60,288 bases of DNA. Source: Microcoleus sp. EPA2. Its GTDB lineage: Bacteria > Cyanobacteriota > Cyanobacteriia > Cyanobacteriales > Microcoleaceae. The position numbers were made by a program, and so were the translations under genes. The stretch is taken from NCBI GenBank assembly GCA_020882975.1, contig JAHRFD010000030.1:1-60288 (forward strand), read 5' to 3'. Within the stretch, counting starts at the first letter, position 1, and every line of letters starts with the position of its first letter. Positions 54,746 to 60,288 of this stretch are shown piece after piece. Under the pieces are notes generated by a model, which was not told the origin of the DNA, did no database searches, and saw nothing but the letters and a program-made list of their open reading frames with translations.

Positions 54746-54798
54746 CACTGTTTTTATTCTTCTCATTTTTAAGTTTAAATCAATCATTGCATTGCACT

Positions 54799-55275
54799 AT
54801 GTTAACCAGCGTTGAACGCCTATTATTTGTGAGGGCGGTTCCGATTTTTAAGGAACTGCGGGATGATTTTCTCGTGCGTCTAGCATCGGTAATGGATGAA
54901 CTTTCCTTTCCTTCTAAACACACAATTTTTACGGAAGGACAGGAAGGTCGATCGCTCTATATTTTGGTATCGGGAACGGTGCGGGTTCACATTGGCGATC
55001 GGGATTTGGCACAGTTAAAAGCTGGTGCTTGTTTTGGTGAAATGTCGCTATTTGATGCGGAACCGCGATCGGCTTCTATTACGGCTCTTGAACCTTGCGA
55101 GTGTTTGATGTTGACTCAAATGCAGCTCTATGATGCTATTGATGAAACACCGGGAATTGCTGTAAATATTATCCGTTTGCTGTCGCGCCGGATTCGCGAA
55201 TTGAATCAAAAGTTGAATGCTAAAGAAGCGGTTCTGTCTTTACCGGACACTGCTAAAGTTGCTGAGTTGCGATAA
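54799..55275 (+). CDS. Cyclic-nucleotide-binding domain protein
   Basis: A 158-residue protein consisting of one cNMP-binding domain. The phosphate-binding cassette GEMSLFDAEPRSAS (80-93) keeps the Glu81 and Arg90 that contact the ligand, so binding of cAMP or cGMP is likely. There is no DNA-binding domain; the C-terminal helix (LLSRRIRELNQKLNAKE) could contact a partner. It follows the transporter-HEAT gene, suggesting that the two proteins work together as a split form of one fusion. ATG 54799 is used. Confidence 0.9.
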   Translation: MLTSVERLLFVRAVPIFKELRDDFLVRLASVMDELSFPSKHTIFTEGQEGRSLYILVSGTVRVHIGDRDLAQLKAGACFGEMSLFDAEPRSASITALEPCECLMLTQMQLYDAIDETPGIAVNIIRLLSRRIRELNQKLNAKEAVLSLPDTAKVAELR

Positions 55276-55304
55276 TTGTGACTTGGTACGGGGGAATTGC
55301 TAAG

Positions 55305-55442
55305 AGACATCTCCTATCATCCTTGTGGAGTAGGCATCCTGCCCCAGACTTGCTTTTTAGGAGATTTCTAATAGACATCTCCCATCCTGTTGGTAGGGTA
55401 GGCAAAACAGCCTGTTCTTCACTATTTTTTTAGGAAATGTCT
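55305..55442. mobile_element. Two tandem MITE-like elements with AGACATCTCC ends
   Basis: The first element spans 55305-55369 (AGACATCTCCTA ... TAGGAGATTTCT), the second 55373-55442 (AGACATCTCCCA ... TAGGAAATGTCT). Both are near-inverted ends matching the element at 51465-51535. They lie in the gap after the cNMP gene. Confidence 0.6.
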
Positions 55443-55492
55443 CAGAAGCAAATACCCGATTGTTTCAAGAAGTCGGCGAGCTCAGTATCGCT

Positions 55493-55837
55493 TTAAACTA
55501 AGCGGAAAATAAACGGGTAGCGGTAAGGTAGGTTGGGGTTTTGTAAAACGTGGAGAATCGCAAAAATTGTTAGTCCCCAATGTAATAGATAACCTAGGGG
55601 TATCAGGACAAACCCAGCCAGACCGAAAGTAATGATAGTTAACACCGCAATAATGCTGCTGTAGAGCCAGACATTCAGGTGAAAGTTGATGGCTTCTTTG
55701 GCGTTATCTTTGACAACGGGGTCATCCGATACTAATAATACAGCGATCGGCACTCCGATGGAAAACAATAACGTACTCAAAAAAATTGCGCCGTGGCACA
55801 GTAGTGATAGCAGCTTCCGCTTGTCGGAGTCGTACAT
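55493..55837 (-). CDS. DUF4870 domain-containing membrane protein
   Basis: A 114-residue protein with about three membrane segments. RKLLSLLCHGAIFLSTLLFS, then DNAKEAINFHLNVWLYSSII (the diagnostic NAKEAINFH block) and LGYLLHWGLTIFAILHVLQN match DUF4870/Tic20-like proteins. The function is unknown. It is isolated and divergent from prfC. Confidence 0.9.
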   Translation of the reverse strand: MYDSDKRKLLSLLCHGAIFLSTLLFSIGVPIAVLLVSDDPVVKDNAKEAINFHLNVWLYSSIIAVLTIITFGLAGFVLIPLGYLLHWGLTIFAILHVLQNPNLPYRYPFIFRLV

Positions 55838-55984
55838 ATTACTTTTCTCTTGAATTTATGATAAGTTTACCTTTAATCATAAATTTAGCACAGGCTATAA
55901 TGGCAGTCTGGTGATGATTCCCCTACCTTATTTGTGATAACCGAAAACCAAGGGGTCACAAACCGCGGATTGAGCCGTCGGAGT

Positions 55985-56012
55985 AATCTAAAATCTAAAA
56001 TCTAAAATCTAA
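55985..56012. repeat. AATCTAA heptamer, four copies
   Basis: Four perfect tandem AATCTAA units end 6 bp before the prfC start codon. The usual ribosome-binding site is thus displaced or replaced by repeat DNA. Confidence 0.85.
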
Positions 56013-56018
56013 AACCGG

Positions 56019-57647
56019 ATGACCACAGAACTTGAAACCGAACTGCAAACTGCTGTTGAGCGCCGACGCAACTTTGCGATTATCTCACACCCCGACGCGG
56101 GTAAAACTACTCTAACAGAAAAGTTGCTGCTTTACGGAGGTGCAATTCATGAAGCTGGTTCTGTGAAAGCCCGTCGAACTCAGCGACACGCTACTTCTGA
56201 CTGGATGGAAATGGAACAGCAGCGGGGAATTTCGATTACCTCTACTGTATTGCAGTTTGAGTATAAAAAATATCACATTAATCTGCTGGATACTCCGGGA
56301 CACCAAGATTTTAGTGAAGATACTTATCGGACTCTGGCGGCGGCGGATAATGCGGTGATGTTGGAGGATGCAGCTAAGGGTTTGGAACCGCAAACTCGGA
56401 AGTTATTTGAAGTTTGTAAGCTGCGAAGTCTGCCTATATTTACATTCTTTAATAAGCTCGATCGCCCTAGCAGAGAACCTTTAGATTTGTTGGACGAAAT
56501 TGAGCGGGAATTGGGCTTGCAGACTTATCCGGTGAATTGGCCCATCGGTACGGGCGATCGCTTTAAAGGTGTTTTTGACCGCCGCCAACGTAAAATTCAC
56601 TTGTTCGAGCGCACTCAACATGGTTCTCTCGCTGCTGTCGATACGGTGATTGACTTGGGCGATCCGCGTATTGAAGAACTTTTGGAGTCGGATCTTTATT
56701 ATCAATTTAAAGATGATTTGGAACTGCTGGATGAATTATGGGATGAGCTAGATTTAGACTTAGTTGCTGCTGGAAAAATGACGCCTGTTTTCTTTGGTAG
56801 TGCGATGAGTAATTTTGGGGTTGAGCTGTTTTTAGATGCGTTTTTAGACTATGCTCTGAAACCGAATGCCCGCAAAAGTAGCGCTGGAGAACTTCCGCCA
56901 ACCTATGAAGATTTTACTGGGTTTGTGTTTAAATTGCAAGCCAATATGGACCCCAGACACCGCGATCGCGTGGCGTTTATTCGGGTGTGTACGGGTAAGT
57001 TTGAAAAGGACATGAATGTGACTCATGCTCGTAGTGGTAAAACGGTGCGTTTGTCAAGACCTCAAAAATTATTTGCTCAGGATCGGGAGTCGATCGACGT
57101 TGCTTATCCTGGGGATGTGATTGGTTTGAATAATCCGGGAGTTTTTGCGATCGGCGATACGATTTACACTGGTCAAAAATTGGAATATGAAGGAATTCCC
57201 TGTTTTTCGCCGGAACTTTTTGCTTATTTGAGAAATCCCAATCCTTCTAAATTCAAGCAGTTTCGTAAGGGTGTTTCGGAGTTGCAGGAAGAAGGCGCGG
57301 TGCAAATTATGTATTCGGTTGATGAGTCAAAACGGGAGCCAATTCTGGCGGCTGTGGGACAGTTGCAATTTGAGGTGGTGCAGTTCAGAATGCAGTCTGA
57401 ATATAATGTAGAAACTAGCATTGATATGTTGCCTTATAGTGTGGCTCGCTGGGTTGATGGTGGTTGGGATGCCCTGGCAAAAGTGGGGCGGCTGTTTAAT
57501 ACGGTGACGGTTAAGGATAGTTGGGGAAGACCTGTTTTACTGTTTAGAAATGAGTGGAATTGTCAACAGGTGGAAGGGGAACATCCTGTGTTGAAATTAA
57601 AGGCGATCGCACCTGTAGTTTCTGGTTTGGAAAAGATCGAAAATTGA
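56019..57647 (+). CDS. prfC: Peptide chain release factor 3
   Basis: A 542-residue GTPase that removes RF1/RF2 from the ribosome after termination. Motifs: P-loop SHPDAGKT (23-30), [25 protein letters not shown] and [11 protein letters not shown]. The full EF-G-like domains II and III follow ([19 protein letters not shown]). The length is normal. No Shine-Dalgarno motif is seen directly before the ATG. Confidence 0.97.
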   Translation: MTTELETELQTAVERRRNFAIISHPDAGKTTLTEKLLLYGGAIHEAGSVKARRTQRHATSDWMEMEQQRGISITSTVLQFEYKKYHINLLDTPGHQDFSEDTYRTLAAADNAVMLEDAAKGLEPQTRKLFEVCKLRSLPIFTFFNKLDRPSREPLDLLDEIERELGLQTYPVNWPIGTGDRFKGVFDRRQRKIHLFERTQHGSLAAVDTVIDLGDPRIEELLESDLYYQFKDDLELLDELWDELDLDLVAAGKMTPVFFGSAMSNFGVELFLDAFLDYALKPNARKSSAGELPPTYEDFTGFVFKLQANMDPRHRDRVAFIRVCTGKFEKDMNVTHARSGKTVRLSRPQKLFAQDRESIDVAYPGDVIGLNNPGVFAIGDTIYTGQKLEYEGIPCFSPELFAYLRNPNPSKFKQFRKGVSELQEEGAVQIMYSVDESKREPILAAVGQLQFEVVQFRMQSEYNVETSIDMLPYSVARWVDGGWDALAKVGRLFNTVTVKDSWGRPVLLFRNEWNCQQVEGEHPVLKLKAIAPVVSGLEKIEN

Positions 57648-58040
57648 AGCTAAATAATAGTATGATTTAGCCTCAAAGACTTATAGGAAATTAATTCTGC
57701 ACATGGGTGAGTTGGCCAAAACGATGATGGCTATGGACAATAATTCAGTGGCGACGCACCACACCAAATCATCACAGGGGTGCGTCGCTAGGATTGGCGA
57801 TCGCACCTTGGTGGTAGAAAAAAAGGGCGATCGGCAATTTTCCGCTAAAATCACTCAAAAAAAGCTGAGCTAGCTCTCATTTAGTTTGTATATTGTAATT
57901 ATTAAAAAAAGCTATATTTTTTTTCGCGTTGTTTTCGCTGCTCCCTGTGCGTTTAACACCAATAGTTAAATGCGTATTAGCTTATCGGCACGCAGCCAAA
58001 AGTTTTGTTACAATAGGTGAGCTGTTACAAAACGTAACTT
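57648..58040. other. Spacer after prfC
   Basis: 393 bp. The main structure is the perfect inverted repeat at 57751-57788. A 56-codon frame at 57703-57873 runs through it and is not credible. The stretch TTAGTTTGTATATTGTAATT near 57881 may hold a promoter for the small membrane gene. Confidence 0.5.
57751..57788. repeat. GCGACGCACC perfect inverted repeat
   Basis: GCGACGCACC (57751-57760) and GGTGCGTCGC (57779-57788) are perfect arms around an 18-bp loop. A one-mismatch version is at 43739-43796. Confidence 0.8.
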
Positions 58041-58244
58041 ATGCTGGTTTCTATTTTAATAATTGACGTTGCTCTAGTGGCGTGGTCTTTGCACTTGATG
58101 CAGGAGGCGATCGCACAACGAGAATTTTCACTAATGCTAGCCGGCACCCTAGTTGCGGCCTCAGCAGCAGCCTTGGTAGTGGTCTACTTTCTGATGGGGT
58201 CTTGTTTGAGTCATTTGACCGAAATATCTCAACACACATACTAA
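58041..58244 (+). CDS. Small membrane protein, hypothetical
   Basis: A 67-residue protein with two membrane spans (MLVSILIIDVALVAWSLHL and LAGTLVAASAAALVVVYFLM) separated by a short charged loop. No family is recognised; the size and composition look like a genuine small membrane protein. It stands alone before the tRNA-Ala gene. Confidence 0.55.
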   Translation: MLVSILIIDVALVAWSLHLMQEAIAQREFSLMLAGTLVAASAAALVVVYFLMGSCLSHLTEISQHTY

Positions 58245-58393
58245 TCTATAGTACAGATGGAAAATTGCCAGGAAGCCAGGAGGCGTTAAAAAAAAGGCCA
58301 AAAACCTTGTCAGTCAAGGATAAAAAATTCATTTTGCAAAAAAGCTTGACAAACATCGGTAAGTTAAGGCATTATGAAAAGCGCGAAACAAAA

Positions 58394-58466
58394 GGGGAAT
58401 TAGCTCAGTTGGTAGAGCACTACGATGGCATTGTAGGGGTCAGCGGTTCGAGCCCGCTATTCTCCA
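58394..58466 (+). tRNA. tRNA-Ala (GGC anticodon)
   Basis: A 73-nt cloverleaf. The acceptor GGGGAAT pairs with ATTCTCC (one G-U), the D-arm reads AGCTCAGTTGGTAGAGC, and the anticodon stem CTACG/TGTAG encloses ATGGCAT with anticodon GGC. The T-arm is AGCGGTTCGAGCCCGCT. The discriminator is A and CCA is not encoded. Confidence 0.95.
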
Positions 58467-58474
58467 TTTAAAAA

Positions 58475-58504
58475 CCGCAACTTTATAAAGAAGTTGCGGT
58501 TTTT
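58475..58504 (+). terminator. Rho-independent terminator of tRNA-Ala
   Basis: The perfect 9-bp stem CCGCAACTT / AAGTTGCGG, loop TATAAAG, then TTTTT. It lies 9 bp after the tRNA. Confidence 0.9.
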
Positions 58505-58593
58505 CAGTATGTACGGGGCAAGTCGATCGCCCAGAAATACCAACTCAATGTTTGCTAAAATCAAAATACTCTACCGCAACCAAAGCGCTACCT

Positions 58594-59745
58594 GTGGCAA
58601 AGTCAACTGAATCAAATAATCCAGAGAATCCGAGCCCACTTGCCCGCACACCTCTGTACGACCTATCATTAGAACTCAAAGCTCGGATGGTCCCCTTTTC
58701 CGGGTGGGAGATGGCGGTGCAGTACAGCGGTTTGAGCAGCGAACATCAAACAGTGCGATCGCAAGTAGGAATGTTCGACATTTCCCACATGGGAAAATTT
58801 GGTTTGAGAGGGAAACAATTAAGAACCAAATTTCAACCCTTAGTGCCCTCAGACTTAAGTCGATTGCAACCAGGTCAAGCTCAATATACAGTATTGTTAA
58901 ATGCCCAAGGCTGCATCTTAGATGACATTATCTTCTACTGCCAAGAACCCGACGCCACCACTAGCGAAGAACGGGCTGTTATCATTGTCAACGCCGCCAC
59001 TCGCATCAGAGACAAAGCTTGGATCGCAGCCCACTTAGAATTAAGTGGTGTTAGTTTTACAGACATTTCACCAGACAAAGTTTTAATCGCAATTCAAGGG
59101 CCGGAAGCTGTGAGTTACCTTCAGCCTTTAGTTGCAGACAACCTCACCCCAATTAAAGCCTTCGGCCACTTAGAAACAATTTTGTTGGGACAGCCAAGTT
59201 TTATTGCTAGAACTGGTTACACGGGGGAAGATGGATTTGAGATTATGATCGATGCAGCAGTAGGAAAAGAACTGTGGCAAAAATTATTAACGGCCGGCGT
59301 TGTACCCTGCGGTTTGGGTGCGAGAGACACCTTGCGTTTAGAAGCCGCAATGGCATTGTACGGTCAAGATATCGATTATAATACGACACCTTTAGAAGCT
59401 GGATTAGGTTGGGTTGTTCACCTCGATACCAAAGGCGATTTTATTGGCCGCGAGGTTTTGGAACAGCAGAAAGCGAGTGGAGTTTCCAAGCGGTTAGTAG
59501 GGCTAGAAATGGCAGGGAAGCACATTGCGCGTCACGGTTATCCGGTAATTTTTGAAAGTGAAAAAGTAGGAGAAGTGACTAGCGGTACGTTATCACCGAC
59601 TTTGAATAAACCGATCGCCCTTGCCTATGTTCCCACAAAACTAGCTAAAAGTGGTCAGGAACTCGAAGTGGAAATTCGTGGCAAAAACTATCCAGCGAGG
59701 GTGGTGAAAAAACCATTTTATCGATCGCCAAACCGACCCAGTTAA
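58594..59745 (+). CDS. gcvT: Glycine cleavage system T protein (aminomethyltransferase)
   Basis: A 383-residue enzyme that transfers the methylene unit of glycine to tetrahydrofolate; in cyanobacteria it serves photorespiration. [20 protein letters not shown] at the start, [24 protein letters not shown] and [20 protein letters not shown] are all diagnostic. GTG 58594 is preferred; TTG 58552 would add 14 residues. The other gcv genes are not in the window. Confidence 0.96.
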   Translation: MAKSTESNNPENPSPLARTPLYDLSLELKARMVPFSGWEMAVQYSGLSSEHQTVRSQVGMFDISHMGKFGLRGKQLRTKFQPLVPSDLSRLQPGQAQYTVLLNAQGCILDDIIFYCQEPDATTSEERAVIIVNAATRIRDKAWIAAHLELSGVSFTDISPDKVLIAIQGPEAVSYLQPLVADNLTPIKAFGHLETILLGQPSFIARTGYTGEDGFEIMIDAAVGKELWQKLLTAGVVPCGLGARDTLRLEAAMALYGQDIDYNTTPLEAGLGWVVHLDTKGDFIGREVLEQQKASGVSKRLVGLEMAGKHIARHGYPVIFESEKVGEVTSGTLSPTLNKPIALAYVPTKLAKSGQELEVEIRGKNYPARVVKKPFYRSPNRPS

Positions 59746-59805
59746 ATTCAGTAAGTTAGGATTAATTCAGGGACGGGATTGGGAACCCGTTATTGATCGA
59801 CAAAT

Positions 59806-60225
59806 TTGTACAACGCGGCTAACTACCTTATCCGTCAAAGTTTTGTCTATGGATGGGGTTATATCAATTACAACGAAATGAACCGTTTGATGAAATCTCA
59901 TCAAGCATACAAGGAATTACCAGCCAAGGTAAGTCAACAAACATTGATGATATTGGATAAGAATTGCAAATCTTTTTTTGAAGCAGTCAAAGCTTACAAA
60001 ATTGAGCCGACGAGATTCACTGGTCGCCCGAAATTACCGAAGTACAAAGATAAAGTCAAGGGTCGGAATATTCTCGTCTATACAATTCAGGCAATTAGTA
60101 GCAAGCAACTAAAGAAAGGAATTATCCAGCTTTCCGGTACGAATATCTCAATAAAGACTCTTTTGACACTCCCCGGCCTTGAAGGCGCGGGGATTCTTGG
60201 ATCAATCAGTCGATTTGCTCGTTGA
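59806..60225 (+). pseudogene. Decayed IS200/IS605 TnpB gene fragment
   Basis: A frame reads LYNAANYLIRQSFVYGWGYI, KELPAKVSQQTLMILDKNCK and FTGRPKLPKYKDKVKGRN, the N-terminal part of cyanobacterial TnpB. After IQLSGTNISIKT it breaks off into repeat-encoded residues and stops. The catalytic domain and zinc finger are absent, and the first residues (before TTG 59806) are missing. A terminal hairpin follows at 60171. Confidence 0.75.
60171..60192. mobile_element. IS200/IS605-type right-end hairpin
   Basis: CCCCGGCCTT-GAAGGCGCGGGG forms an imperfect hairpin (CCCCG/CGGGG and CCTT/AAGG) followed by ATTCTTG. This is the form usual at the right end of IS200/IS605 elements. It directly follows the truncated TnpB sequence. 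Confidence 0.6.
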
Positions 60226-60288
60226 TGCTGCCATCAAAGAGTAGAGATCGGTCTGTCCCCAAGCGTTGATTTCGGTGTGCCCCACCGT

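Noticed and set aside
54673..54798. N-terminal extension of the cNMP-binding protein
   Set aside because: It is encoded by tandem heptamer repeats; the domain starts at ATG 54799.
57703..57873. A 56-codon plus-strand frame after prfC
   Set aside because: It runs through a dispersed inverted repeat (57751-57788) and HIP1 sites, and has no recognised family or ribosome-binding site.
58082..58471. A 129-codon plus-strand frame over the small membrane gene and the tRNA
   Set aside because: It overlaps the small membrane protein in another frame and reads through the tRNA-Ala gene.

Overview
The window looks like the chromosome of a filamentous, probably gliding, cyanobacterium. The HIP1 octamer GCGATCGC occurs throughout, a divergent psbN/psbH pair is present, and AMIN-domain amidase, DUF3146 and many short palindromic and heptamer repeats are typical of the group. 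An Oscillatoriales genus such as Microcoleus or Oscillatoria is my inference; no rRNA or marker was available to settle it.

Layout. 1-6.1 kb (minus strand): a GldA/GldF/GldG-like ABC transporter, interrupted by an Rpn-family nuclease gene. Its ATPase carries an extraordinary 13-residue tandem-repeat tail, and its GldG-like partner ends in an 18-bp repeat at the window edge. 6.3-13.2 kb: a trypsin-WD40 protein, DUF2442, a pirin, DUF4112, threonine aldolase and a methyltransferase-HIT fusion. 13.4-15.2 kb: a DUF262/HEPN-like gene pair, followed by ilvA.

17-26.5 kb is an accessory zone rich in toxin-antitoxin-like genes: DUF5615/DUF433, an AbrB-like gene, VapBC, HicBA and orphan antitoxins. It also holds Uma2-family genes, a DUF29-xisI-DUF29 cluster, a nonsense-mutated Rpn gene, and an XRE regulator facing a small conserved gene across palindromic operators. 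Inside it, at 23.1-24.9 kb, two adjacent genes share an Asn/Gly/Gln motif, at the C-terminus of a DUF6232 membrane protein and the N-terminus of a soluble protein. A stand-alone vMAP-type HTH protein diverges from them and has iterated operator-like repeats. This is my best candidate for an undescribed system.

26.7-41.5 kb is mainly core: a TerB-like protein, an RRM RNA-binding protein, an M48-like protein, DedA, STAS, a class II aldolase, a Wzz-like protein, an MBL hydrolase, aroC, psbN, psbH, tatA, pth and DUF3146. 41.5-43.8 kb is a scarred region holding a truncated kinase-FGE gene and a HEPN gene broken by a stop. 43.8-60.3 kb returns to core: a CPBP protease, a GTPase, murI with an amidase, an alpha/beta hydrolase, infC, a nucleotide-transporter-like protein with HEAT repeats plus a cyclic-nucleotide-binding protein, prfC, tRNA-Ala and gcvT. 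It ends in a decayed IS200/IS605 element.

Many start codons were moved inward from the longest reading frame, because upstream parts are repeats or lack family similarity. Family names rest on recognised motifs, not on searches.
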